A DNA stretch of 64,000 nucleotides. It comes from Candidatus Microbacterium colombiense (GTDB lineage Bacteria; Actinomycetota; Actinomycetes; Actinomycetales; Microbacteriaceae). Shown piece after piece: positions 18,962 to 26,441 of this stretch (position 1 is its first letter; every line of letters starts with the position of its first letter). The DNA is taken from assembly GCA_029203165.1 (NCBI GenBank), contig CP119308.1, positions 1,612,001 through 1,676,000 on the forward strand, in the 5' to 3' direction. A program made the translations under genes and the position numbers. The notes below the pieces were generated by a model. That model was not told the DNA's origin. It worked only from the letters and a program-made list of their open reading frames with translations, and did not search any database.

Positions 18962-20599
18962 ATGACCGAGATCTCCCAGCCACAGATGCAGACGCCCGCG
19001 AAGACCTCCTGGCTACCCATGATCAGTCTCTTCCTCGCGCAGGTGCTGATGTCGTTCAACGTGGCGGCGTTGCCCATCTCGCTCGGAGGCATGGTGAGCG
19101 AGTTCGGGGTTCCCCCGACGGTCGCGAGCACGACGATCGTGATGTACGGCCTCGCCGTCGCCGCCCTAGTGATGACGGGAGCCAAGCTGGGGCAGCGCGT
19201 CGGATGGGTGCTCATCTTCCGCGTGGTGATCGCCCTGTTCGCCGCATCCTCCGTGCTGATGCTCATCGCGCCGACCATCGGCTGGGTGATCGCCGGTCAA
19301 GCCGTCGCGGGCGCTGCGGCGGCGATCATCGTGCCGTCGATCGTGGCGCTGATCGCCGAGAACTATCGTGGTGCGCAGCAGGCGACGGCGATCGGCGCCA
19401 TCGGTTCCGCTCGCGCGATCTCCGGTGTCACGGCGTTCCTCATCGGTGGCACGCTCGGAACCCTCGTGGGCTGGCGACCCATGTTCTTCATCGTGCTGGG
19501 GATCGCCGTCGTCGTCTTCGCCTTCAGCTTCACCCTTCGCGGCGACCGGGGTGACGCCTCGATCCGCATCGACCTCGTCGCCTCGCTCCTGATCGGTGCG
19601 GCGATCGTGCTCCTCACCCTCGGGTTCAACAACATCAACGGCTGGGGAGCGGTCGCCGCCACCGATGCCGCGCCGTTCAGCGTGCTCGGACTCTCGCCGG
19701 CGCCGTTGTTCATCGTGGTTGGCCTGGTGCTGGGGCAGTCGTTCTTCATCTGGACGCGGAGGCGGATGCGTGAGGGCAGAGTGCCGCTCATCGATCTGAG
19801 CGTGCTCGACTCGTCGAAGGAGCGCGCCGCGGTCTACGCCATGTTCATCGTGGTGGCGCTCGAAGCCTGCGTGAACTTCACGATCCCGCTCTACATCCAG
19901 ATCGTGCAGGGCAGGACGCCCTTCGACACCTCGATCGCGATGATGCCGTTCAACCTCACGGTGTTCATCACGGCGACCCTCGTCGTGCGCTTCTACCGGC
20001 GTTACCCGCCGCGCACGATCGGTGTGTTCGGGTTCATCCTCACCACCGGCGCCCTGGTGTGGTTGTCCTTCGTGGTCAACAACAACTGGGAGACGCTGCC
20101 GACGATCCTCGGACTCGTCGTGTTCGGCATCGGGCAGGGCGCCCTGGTGACCCTCGTGTTCAACGTGCTGGTCACCGCCGCTCCGGCGGAGCTCGCCGGA
20201 GATGTCGGCTCCCTCCGCGGGACGACCCAGAACCTCGCCTCCGCCGTGGGGACCGCCGTCGCGGGTGCGCTGCTGGTCTCCCTGCTCGGCATCAGCGTCG
20301 GACGTGCTGTCGTCGAGCATCCGGAACTGCCGCCGGCGCTCGTGGCCCAGGTCGACATGGACAGTCTCAACTTCATCAGCAACGATGATCTGCGCGAGGC
20401 GCTCGCTGCGACCGATGCGACACCGGAACAGGTGGATGCGGCGGTGGAGGTCAATGAGGCGTCCCGCCTCGCGACGCTGAAGCTCGGGCTGCTGCTGCTG
20501 GCAGGGATCAGCGCGCTGGCGATTCTGCCGGCGTCGCGTCTGCCCCGGTACAAGCCGGAGGAGATCCCCGATCCCTCGCCCGCCGCAGCATCGGAGTGA
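18962..20599 (+). CDS. MFS transporter (DHA2-like, many membrane spans)
   Basis: A 545-residue polytopic protein with about 14 hydrophobic spans and a short hydrophilic N-terminus. LGQRVGWVLIFRVVIALFA corresponds to MFS motif A, and SIVALIAENYRGAQQATAIG to the conserved central region. A roughly 60-residue hydrophilic loop precedes the last span (around residues 455-510). The ATG at 18962 is chosen over a longer reading because GAGGGA precedes it and the upstream codons fall inside glsA. Family and efflux-like architecture are clear; the substrate is not. Confidence 0.9.
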   Translation: MTEISQPQMQTPAKTSWLPMISLFLAQVLMSFNVAALPISLGGMVSEFGVPPTVASTTIVMYGLAVAALVMTGAKLGQRVGWVLIFRVVIALFAASSVLMLIAPTIGWVIAGQAVAGAAAAIIVPSIVALIAENYRGAQQATAIGAIGSARAISGVTAFLIGGTLGTLVGWRPMFFIVLGIAVVVFAFSFTLRGDRGDASIRIDLVASLLIGAAIVLLTLGFNNINGWGAVAATDAAPFSVLGLSPAPLFIVVGLVLGQSFFIWTRRRMREGRVPLIDLSVLDSSKERAAVYAMFIVVALEACVNFTIPLYIQIVQGRTPFDTSIAMMPFNLTVFITATLVVRFYRRYPPRTIGVFGFILTTGALVWLSFVVNNNWETLPTILGLVVFGIGQGALVTLVFNVLVTAAPAELAGDVGSLRGTTQNLASAVGTAVAGALLVSLLGISVGRAVVEHPELPPALVAQVDMDSLNFISNDDLREALAATDATPEQVDAAVEVNEASRLATLKLGLLLLAGISALAILPASRLPRYKPEEIPDPSPAAASE

Positions 20600-20602
20600 T
20601 GC

Positions 20603-21151
20603 TCAGCGCAGCTCGGAGATGAGGACGGCGCTCGTCCCGGCGATCGTTGCCTCGAAGATGTGCGGCACGTCGCCCGCATACGACAGGTAGTCGCCGGGAC
20701 GCAGGGTGATCGGGGCGTCGACCGGGCCGATCCTGGCCTCTCCCGCGATCAGGATGACGTGCTCCGTCGTGCCGGCATGGTGCGGATCGGAGCGTCGGGG
20801 GTCGCCCGGTTCGGCCTGGATGAGGTAGAGATCTCGGCGTGCCCCCGGCGGGCTGGCCGACAACAGGCTCGCGCTGTACACGGCGGCCGAGGAGGGGACG
20901 CCGGCGAGGTCGGCGGCACGGATCAGCGTCGGAGCGTTCGCCTGTTGATCGACGAGCACGGCGAAGGGCACGCCCAGTGCCACCCCCAGCGCCCACAGCG
21001 TCTCGACGCTGGGGTTGCCCGCGCCGCTCTCGAGCTGCGAGACCGTCGCCTTCGAGATACCGGCACGGCGGGCCAACTCCGAGACGGAGAACGAGGCTGC
21101 CTCGCGTTCGCGGCGGAGCGTGCGGGCGATGCGGGTGCGGAGATCCTCCAT
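20603..21151 (-). CDS. XRE-family regulator with C-terminal cupin domain
   Basis: A 182-residue cytoplasmic transcription regulator. The N-terminal helix-turn-helix (about 8-66) reads SVSELARRAGISKATVSQLE. The C-terminal cupin (about 100-182) includes HHAGTTEHVILIAGEARIG and LRPGDYLSYAGDVPHIFEA, a small-molecule-sensing fold often found in this class. It is transcribed divergently from azlC, sharing a 99-base control region, and is convergent with the MFS gene. By position it likely regulates azlCD; regulation of itself is also plausible. Confidence 0.92.
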   Translation of the reverse strand: MEDLRTRIARTLRREREAASFSVSELARRAGISKATVSQLESGAGNPSVETLWALGVALGVPFAVLVDQQANAPTLIRAADLAGVPSSAAVYSASLLSASPPGARRDLYLIQAEPGDPRRSDPHHAGTTEHVILIAGEARIGPVDAPITLRPGDYLSYAGDVPHIFEATIAGTSAVLISELR

Positions 21152-21160
21152 GTGTTCATC

Positions 21161-21185
21161 ATGTCAAACGATCGTTCGCTTGACT
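21161..21185. promoter_or_regulatory. Putative operator between the XRE regulator and azlC
   Basis: The region has a perfect palindrome AACGATCGTT (21167-21176 area) and an offset GTCAA...TTGAC inverted repeat whose right arm overlaps the azlC -35 box. TGTTCA recurs three times nearby (about 21153, 21199 and 21217). A regulator bound here could block azlC. The assignment to the XRE protein is inference. Confidence 0.5.
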
Positions 21186-21208
21186 ATCCATTCGCCGGTG
21201 TTCAGAAT
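21180..21208 (+). promoter_or_regulatory. azlC promoter
   Basis: TTGACT (21180-21185) and CAGAAT (21203-21208) are separated by 17 bases. The predicted start near 21215 leaves a 36-base leader to the GTG at 21251. An earlier in-frame ATG at 21161 lies upstream of this promoter, which argues against it as the start. Confidence 0.65.
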
Positions 21209-21250
21209 GATCTTCATGTGTTCAGTGAATCGAACGTCGCGGAGAATCCC

Positions 21251-21964
21251 GTGACGCCCGAACGCGAGGTCTGGCGCGAGGCTCTCGGTGTCGTGCTCGC
21301 GACCAGCGCGTACGGAATCTCGTTCGGTGCGCTCGCCGTGGCCTCGGGTCTCGATGTCTGGCAGACCTGTGTGCTGAGCCTGCTGATGTTCACCGGCGGC
21401 TCGCAGTTCGCCTTCGTGGGAGTGTTCGCCGCCGGTGGTGTCGCGGCATTGCCTTCGGCGATCGCATCGGCGGTGCTGCTGGGCGTGCGCAACGTCGCCT
21501 ACGGCATGCGCATGTCGTCGGTCATCGGCACCGGGGGGTTGCGCCGTGCGGCCGCCGCGCATTTCACGATCGACGAGTCGACTGCGGTCGCGATCTCACA
21601 GGGCGACCCGCGCCTGCGTCGGGTGGGCTTCTGGGTCACGGGGATCGGGATCTTCGTCGGATGGAACATCACCACTCTGATCGGTGCGCTCGTCGGTGAC
21701 GTGCTGGGCGATCCGCGAGCCTGGGGGCTGGATGCGGCGGCCGCAGCGGCATTCCTCGCCCTGTTGTGGCCGCGCCTGCGGCAACGGCAGGCCATCGTCG
21801 TCGGCGTGGCCGCCGCGGTCGTGGCTGCCGCCCTCACCCCGCTCATGCCCCCAGGGCTTCCAGTGCTCATCGCGGCGGTCGTCGCGATCATCGTCGGATG
21901 GTTCAACTGGTTCGCACCGCCTGCCGGTGGCGCGCGCCCCCGTCATGAGGTGGTGGCACCGTGA
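21251..21964 (+). CDS. azlC: Branched-chain amino acid exporter large subunit, AzlC family
   Basis: A 237-residue membrane protein. The AzlC fold is recognisable from GISFGALAVASGLDVWQTC, MFTGGSQFAFVGV, GVRNVAYGMRMS and FTIDESTAVAISQ. Two-component AzlCD/BrnFE systems export branched-chain amino acids or methionine. The GTG at 21251 has GGAG just upstream and lies behind a good promoter. The stop overlaps the azlD start (GTGA), so the two subunits are co-translated. The divergent XRE-cupin gene is the likely regulator. Confidence 0.93.
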   Translation: MTPEREVWREALGVVLATSAYGISFGALAVASGLDVWQTCVLSLLMFTGGSQFAFVGVFAAGGVAALPSAIASAVLLGVRNVAYGMRMSSVIGTGGLRRAAAAHFTIDESTAVAISQGDPRLRRVGFWVTGIGIFVGWNITTLIGALVGDVLGDPRAWGLDAAAAAAFLALLWPRLRQRQAIVVGVAAAVVAAALTPLMPPGLPVLIAAVVAIIVGWFNWFAPPAGGARPRHEVVAP

Positions 21965-22275
21965 GCGTCTGGAGCGCGATCCTCCTGGCGGCGCTGATCT
22001 GCCTCGCCCTGAAGGCCGTGGGCTACCTGGTGCCGGCGAGGGTGCTCGAGGCCCCGCGTCCTGCGCGCATCTCCGATCTCCTGACGGTGGCGCTTCTGGC
22101 CGCGTTGGTGGCTGTGCAGACGCTGGGTGCCGGACAGGCCATCCTGGTGGACGCCCGGGTGCCGGCGCTGCTCGTCGCGGGCGGCCTGCTCTGGCTGCGG
22201 CAGTCGTTCCTCGTCGTGGTCGTCGCGGCGGCCGTCGTGGCTGCCGTGCTGCGCCTTCTCGGGCTGGCGGTCTGA
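21961..22275 (+). CDS. azlD: Branched-chain amino acid exporter small subunit, AzlD family
   Basis: A 104-residue protein with three to four membrane spans, the usual size of AzlD. Characteristic segments are LKAVGYLVPARVL near the start and VPALLVAGGLLWLRQSFL toward the end. Its GTG overlaps the azlC stop. AzlD is the small partner needed for export in characterised systems (BrnE of BrnFE). Confidence 0.92.
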   Translation: MSVWSAILLAALICLALKAVGYLVPARVLEAPRPARISDLLTVALLAALVAVQTLGAGQAILVDARVPALLVAGGLLWLRQSFLVVVVAAAVVAAVLRLLGLAV

Positions 22276-22311
22276 GTGCCCGCGCTCAGCAGGTCGCCCG
22301 GTGCGCCCGAG

Positions 22312-22317
22312 TAGGAT
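22312..22317 (+). promoter_or_regulatory. -10 box of a leaderless transcript (DUF6113 gene)
   Basis: TAGGAT is followed by exactly six bases and the GTG at 22324, so transcription should begin at the start codon. No ribosome-binding sequence precedes the GTG. Confidence 0.6.
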
Positions 22318-22323
22318 CGTCAG

Positions 22324-22794
22324 GTGCGCGTGAGCTGGGTGTCGAGAGTGTTGTCGTGGGTCGCTGCCGCCCTGGTCGGCGGCGTGTACGGCGTTGCGGG
22401 AACCATCGGCCACAGCCTGACCTGGGGTGTGATCCCGGTGGGCCTCATCGTCGGCGGCGTCGCGTGTGCCGCGATCCTCGTCGCGATCCGTGCGCTCACC
22501 CACGACCGGGGCGCCGCGCTCGCCGCGGGACTGGGCATGCTGGGCATGCTGGTGCTGATCTCGGGGGTCGGGCCGGGTGGCTCTGTGATCGTGCAGGATT
22601 CCCTCGCCGGGCGGGTCTGGACGTACCTCGTGGCGGGGCTGGTGCTGCTCGTCGTGGCCTGGCCGTCGTTCTCGCGGCTGCCCGTGCGCACGGTGGCACC
22701 GGCGCCGAGCGCACCGGCCGCGGACGTCCCGCTCATCACCGCGGTTCCGGATCACGCGGGCGGCTCGCAGGAGAGCGGTACCCGCGAGTCGTAG
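22324..22794 (+). CDS. DUF6113-like small membrane protein
   Basis: A 156-residue protein with four hydrophobic segments in the first 120 residues and a hydrophilic Pro/Ala tail. The N-terminal VGGVYGVAGTIGHS and the placement immediately upstream of the ferredoxin gene match the DUF6113 family of actinobacteria. Function is unknown. Its start is set by a TAGGAT-N6-GTG leaderless arrangement. The 3' end overlaps the -10 box of fdxA, so the two genes may also be transcribed separately. Confidence 0.72.
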   Translation: MRVSWVSRVLSWVAAALVGGVYGVAGTIGHSLTWGVIPVGLIVGGVACAAILVAIRALTHDRGAALAAGLGMLGMLVLISGVGPGGSVIVQDSLAGRVWTYLVAGLVLLVVAWPSFSRLPVRTVAPAPSAPAADVPLITAVPDHAGGSQESGTRES

Positions 22795-22797
22795 ACT
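22792..22797 (+). promoter_or_regulatory. -10 box directly before fdxA
   Basis: TAGACT is followed by GAGGGG and the GTG at 22804: six bases, fitting a leaderless start, although GAGGGG could also act as a ribosome site on a longer mRNA. It overlaps the stop of the upstream gene. Confidence 0.55.
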
Positions 22798-22803
22798 GAG
22801 GGG

Positions 22804-23124
22804 GTGACGTATGTGATCGCCCTGCCGTGTGTTGATGTGAAGGACCGCGCCTGCATCGACGAGTGCCCCGTGGACTGCATCTACGAGGGCGAACGCTCGT
22901 TGTACATCCACCCGGACGAATGCGTCGACTGCGGAGCCTGCGAGCCCGTGTGCCCCGTCGAGGCCATCTACTACGAGGATGACCTGCCCGATGAGTGGCA
23001 GGACTACTACAAGGCGAATGTCGAGTTCTTCGAGGAGATCGGCTCTCCGGGTGGCGCGGCCAAGGTCGGCGTGTACTCGTTCGACCACCCCATCGTCGCC
23101 GCGCTCCCGCCGCAGGGCGAGTAG
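22804..23124 (+). CDS. fdxA: 7Fe ferredoxin [3Fe-4S][4Fe-4S]
   Basis: A 106-residue low-potential electron carrier. Cysteines C9, C17, C21, C25 and C40, C43, C46, C50 form the two cluster sites; CIDECPVDCIYEG and CVDCGACEPVCPVEAIYYED are the two motifs. The C9-x7-C17-x3-C21 spacing is that of FdxA-type seven-iron ferredoxins. The tail of about 50 residues is normal for actinobacterial members. dapC follows nine bases later, a common actinobacterial pairing. Confidence 0.96.
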   Translation: MTYVIALPCVDVKDRACIDECPVDCIYEGERSLYIHPDECVDCGACEPVCPVEAIYYEDDLPDEWQDYYKANVEFFEEIGSPGGAAKVGVYSFDHPIVAALPPQGE

Positions 23125-23133
23125 GCGCCACCC

Positions 23134-24252
23134 GTGAGCGTCCGCGACCTCGCCGACTATCCCTGGGATGCCGTCGTCCCGTTCCGTGAGCGGGCCGCCC
23201 GGCATCCGCAGGGTCTCGTCGACCTGTCGATCGGCTCACCGGTCGATCCGACCCCCGAGATCATCCGTCAGGCACTCGCCGAGGCCACCGATGCGCATGC
23301 CTACCCTCAGACGGTGGGCACCGCCGCGGTCCGCGAGGCGATCGTCGACTGGTATGCCCGCCGCAGGGGAGTGCCCGATCTGACGGTCGCGAACGTGCTT
23401 CCCACGATCGGTTCGAAGGAGCTGGTCGCGCTGCTGCCGACGCTTCTCGGGCTCGGTACCGGCGACATCGTCGTGCATCCCCGCGTCGCCTATCCGACCT
23501 ACGAGGTCGGCGCCCGTATCGTCGGCGCGACTCCGTTCCCGGCCGACGACCCCGCGGAGTGGCCGGAGGGCACCAAGCTCATCTGGATCAACACTCCGGG
23601 CAATCCCGACGGCCGTACGTGGACGACGCACGAACTCACCGCCGCGGTCGACCGCGCGCGGGAGCTCGGAGCGGTTCTCGCCAGCGACGAATGCTATGCC
23701 GAGCTGGGCTGGGACGGGAACTGGGCGACCGAGCGCGTTCCCTCGATCCTCGACCCGCGTGTCACGGGCGGCAACCGGTCGAACCTTCTCAGCGTCTACT
23801 CGCTGAGCAAGCAGTCCAACCTGGCCGGGTATCGGGCCGCCTTCATCGCGGGCTGCGCGCGCATCGTCGGCGATCTCCTCACCGCGCGCAAGCATCTGGG
23901 GCTGATGCCTCCCGCCCCCATCCAGCACGCGATGGCCGTCGCTCTGCGTGATGACGAGCACGTCGCCGCCCAGAAGGAGCTGTACCGCACGAGGCGCGAG
24001 ACGCTGCGCCCCGCGCTGGAGGCTGCCGGCTTCCGTATCGACGGATCCGAAGCCGGGCTGTACCTGTGGGCCACAGAAGGCCGCGACGCGTGGGAGTCCA
24101 TGGATCGCCTCGCCGAACTCGGCATCCTCGCCGGCCCCGGCCCCTTCTATGGTGCGGATTCCACCGAACACGTGCGCCTGGCGATCACCGCGCCCACGGA
24201 ACGGATCGAAGAGGGGGCGCGTCGATTGCGCGCCCATGCCGCAGGTCTATAG
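23134..24252 (+). CDS. dapC: Succinyldiaminopimelate transaminase
   Basis: A 372-residue fold-type I aminotransferase. The PLP lysine is K226 in SLSKQSNLAGYRAAF, with WINTPGNPDGRTW (the Asn/Pro substrate loop) and ASDECYAELGW (Asp binding the pyridine nitrogen). In this family the enzyme converts N-succinyl-2-amino-6-ketopimelate to N-succinyl-diaminopimelate. It fits with dapD and dapE at 29.6-31.8 kb, giving three enzymes of the succinylase lysine route in the window. The GTG start at 23134 is close behind fdxA, so the pair is probably one operon. Confidence 0.93.
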   Translation: MSVRDLADYPWDAVVPFRERAARHPQGLVDLSIGSPVDPTPEIIRQALAEATDAHAYPQTVGTAAVREAIVDWYARRRGVPDLTVANVLPTIGSKELVALLPTLLGLGTGDIVVHPRVAYPTYEVGARIVGATPFPADDPAEWPEGTKLIWINTPGNPDGRTWTTHELTAAVDRARELGAVLASDECYAELGWDGNWATERVPSILDPRVTGGNRSNLLSVYSLSKQSNLAGYRAAFIAGCARIVGDLLTARKHLGLMPPAPIQHAMAVALRDDEHVAAQKELYRTRRETLRPALEAAGFRIDGSEAGLYLWATEGRDAWESMDRLAELGILAGPGPFYGADSTEHVRLAITAPTERIEEGARRLRAHAAGL

Positions 24253-24311
24253 GTAATCTCCTGGTATTCCGGCTCCCTTTGGCGGATGTCACAGTAGGCC
24301 TGAGTCCCTAC

Positions 24312-24445
24312 TAGGCTGTAAAAGCGATTCGGTCGTGATCCGACCAGGCGCTTCTGCGCCGCGAGATCGCCAGTTCCGGCTTGATCAAGATCTTGGCTGA
24401 ATCCGACGCGACCGGCGTACGGGCAGACACAACGAGGAGGCCCGC
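24312..24445 (+). promoter_or_regulatory. gltA promoter and structured 5' leader
   Basis: TAGGCT (24312-24317) is a likely -10 box. The roughly 120-base leader can form two small hairpins, GGTCG/CGACC (24331-24345) and GGCGC/GCGCC (24347-24360), and AAGCG near 24322 could instead pair with CGCTT at 24348. No known riboswitch class was recognised. GAGGAGG precedes the GTG. The remainder of 24253-24311 is non-coding. Confidence 0.4.
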
Positions 24446-25741
24446 GTGAGCGCAGCGGCAGACCAGCAGGCGACAGCGAAGCTGACGATCGGCGATACCA
24501 CCGCCGAGTTCCCCCTCGTGCGTGGCACGGCCGGGCACGACAGCATCGACTTCTCCACCCTGACCCGCCAGACCGGTTACACGGGGCTCGACTACGGGTT
24601 CGTGAACACGGCGTCGACCAAGTCGGAGATCACGTTCATCGACGGAGACAAGGGGATCCTGCGGTATCGCGGCTACCCGATCGAGCAGCTCGCCGGCACG
24701 ACGAGCTACCTCGAGGTCGCGTGGCTCCTCATCTACGGCGAGCTGCCCTCGGCGTCCGAGCTTGCGGAGTTCGACGAGAAGATCCGTCGGCACACGCTGC
24801 TGCACGAAGACCTCAAGCGCTTCTTCTCGGCGCTGCCGCACACGGCTCACCCGATGTCGGTGCTGTCGTCGGCGGTCGCGGCGCTCTCGACGTACTACGA
24901 GGGTCAGACCGACCCGCACAACCCCGAGCACGTCGAGCTCAACATGATCCGCATGCTGGCGAAGCTGCCGGTCATCGCCGCCTACGCGCACAAGAAGAGT
25001 GTCGGTCAGGCGTTCCTCTACCCCGACAACTCGCTCAGCTTCGTCGACAACTTCCTCAAGTTGAACTTCGGCGTGCACAGCGAGGAGTATGAGGTCAACC
25101 CCGTGATGTCGAAGGCGCTCGAACTGCTCCTGATCCTCCACGAGGACCACGAGCAGAACGCGTCGACCTCCACCGTCCGCCTGGTCGGTTCCACGGGCGC
25201 GAACCAGTTCGCGTCGGTCTCCGCCGGTATCCAGGCCCTTTCCGGCCCGCTGCACGGTGGCGCGAACGAGGCCGTCCTCACGATGCTCGGACAGATCCGC
25301 GATTCGGGTCAGAGCGTGGCGCGATTCGTCGAGCGCGTGAAGAACAAGGAAGAGGGCGTGAAGCTGATGGGCTTCGGGCACCGGGTCTACAAGAACTACG
25401 ACCCGCGCGCCAAGCTCGTCAAGGATGCCGCCGACGAGGTGCTCGCGTCGCTCGGTGTGACCGACCCGCTGCTCGACCTCGCCAAGGAGCTCGAGGAGCT
25501 CGCGCTGGCCGACGACTACTTCCGTGAGCGCCGCCTGTACCCGAACGTCGACTTCTACACGGGTGTCATCTACAAGGCGATGGGCTTCCCCACGCGCATG
25601 TTCACCGTGCTGTTCGCGATCGGTCGCCTTCCCGGCTGGCTCGCTCAGTGGCGGGAACTGCAGAACGACCCGCAGACCAAGATCGGCCGCCCGCAGCAGC
25701 TGTACGTGGGCTCGCCCGAGCGCACCTTCCAGACGCGCTAG
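24446..25741 (+). CDS. gltA: Citrate synthase (type II)
   Basis: A 431-residue citrate synthase, condensing oxaloacetate and acetyl-CoA in the first TCA step. The catalytic residues are H270 (LHGGANE), H312 (GFGHRVYKNYDPRA) and D369 (NVDFYTG). The N-terminal roughly 50-residue beta domain (LTIGDTTAEFPLVRGTAGHD) and DEHEQNAS-like HEDHEQNAS segment mark the larger, usually hexameric bacterial type II enzyme. The GTG at 24446 is preceded by GAGGAGG. It is convergent with the TetR gene, only 12 bases apart. Confidence 0.97.
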   Translation: MSAAADQQATAKLTIGDTTAEFPLVRGTAGHDSIDFSTLTRQTGYTGLDYGFVNTASTKSEITFIDGDKGILRYRGYPIEQLAGTTSYLEVAWLLIYGELPSASELAEFDEKIRRHTLLHEDLKRFFSALPHTAHPMSVLSSAVAALSTYYEGQTDPHNPEHVELNMIRMLAKLPVIAAYAHKKSVGQAFLYPDNSLSFVDNFLKLNFGVHSEEYEVNPVMSKALELLLILHEDHEQNASTSTVRLVGSTGANQFASVSAGIQALSGPLHGGANEAVLTMLGQIRDSGQSVARFVERVKNKEEGVKLMGFGHRVYKNYDPRAKLVKDAADEVLASLGVTDPLLDLAKELEELALADDYFRERRLYPNVDFYTGVIYKAMGFPTRMFTVLFAIGRLPGWLAQWRELQNDPQTKIGRPQQLYVGSPERTFQTR

Positions 25742-25753
25742 TCGGACGCCGCG

Positions 25754-26371
25754 TCAGGCGTTCGTGCGATCGCCGACCGCATCGAGAACGAGCTGCAGCT
25801 TGGTCTGGAACGTGCATTCCAGCAGTTCGGTGGTCGCCTCGTCGACGCCGTACTGCTCGGGCAGACGCAGTCCGAGCAGGGTGTTGAGCAGCATCCCCTC
25901 CGCGAGGAACGAGCGCGCTGCGACCGGATCGAAGCCCGCTTCCTCGCGCAGCAGTCGATAGATCCTCAGGAAGTCGGCGCGCGCGCCGGCGCCGATCACC
26001 GCATCGTGCCCCATGCTGAACGCCTGCATGAGCGACAGCAGGATGCCGCGATCCTCGACGAGGTTCACATACGCGGTGCCGAGCAGGCGTCCGATCCGGT
26101 CGTCGGGGGAGCCGGTGGCCTTCCACTCGTCGATCACCGCGCTGAACGTGTCGAGCAGCTTGTCGCTCGCACGCGCGAGGACCTCGATGAACAGCGTCTC
26201 CTTGCTGCCGAACATCCGCACGACGTACGGCTGGCTGATTCCGGCCGCCTTCGCGATCTGATCGGTGGTCGCGCCGAAGTATCCGCGCTCTCCGAACACG
26301 AGGCTCGCCGCGGCGAGGATCTGCTCGCGGCGCTCGCCTGACGGGATGCGTTCACTCGATCTCTGGGTCAC
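25754..26371 (-). CDS. TetR-family transcriptional regulator
   Basis: A 205-residue repressor. The N-terminal helix-turn-helix (about 15-60) reads REQILAAASLVFGERGYFGA then TDQIAKAAGISQPYVVRMF. The C-terminal domain is an all-helical ligand pocket of unknown specificity. It starts with a GTG at 26371 and is divergent from an MFS pump; the 70-base gap holds a matching inverted repeat overlapping the pump promoter. The straightforward model is repression of the pump, and perhaps itself, relieved by a pump substrate. Confidence 0.93.
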   Translation of the reverse strand: MTQRSSERIPSGERREQILAAASLVFGERGYFGATTDQIAKAAGISQPYVVRMFGSKETLFIEVLARASDKLLDTFSAVIDEWKATGSPDDRIGRLLGTAYVNLVEDRGILLSLMQAFSMGHDAVIGAGARADFLRIYRLLREEAGFDPVAARSFLAEGMLLNTLLGLRLPEQYGVDEATTELLECTFQTKLQLVLDAVGDRTNA

Positions 26372-26373
26372 GC

Positions 26374-26402
26374 TTGACAGGTTATCAGTCGATTACTACT
26401 CT
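26374..26402 (+). promoter_or_regulatory. Promoter of the MFS pump
   Basis: A consensus -35 TTGACA (26374-26379) and a -10 TACTCT (26397-26402) are separated by 17 bases. Transcription would start near 26409, about 33 bases before the ATG at 26442. Confidence 0.75.
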
Positions 26403-26427
26403 GCACTTAGAAGTAATCATTCGATAA
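26382..26427. promoter_or_regulatory. TetR-type operator between regulator and pump
   Basis: TTATCAGTCGATTACT (26382-26397) and AGTAATCATTCGATAA (26412-26427) are inverted copies (12 of 16 positions identical after reverse complement). The left arm fills the promoter spacer and touches the -10, and the right arm covers the start region, so a bound repressor would occlude RNA polymerase. Each arm is itself roughly palindromic (TNATC...GATNA), so two dimers may bind. Confidence 0.7.
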
Positions 26428-26441
26428 CTACAAGGATCTTC

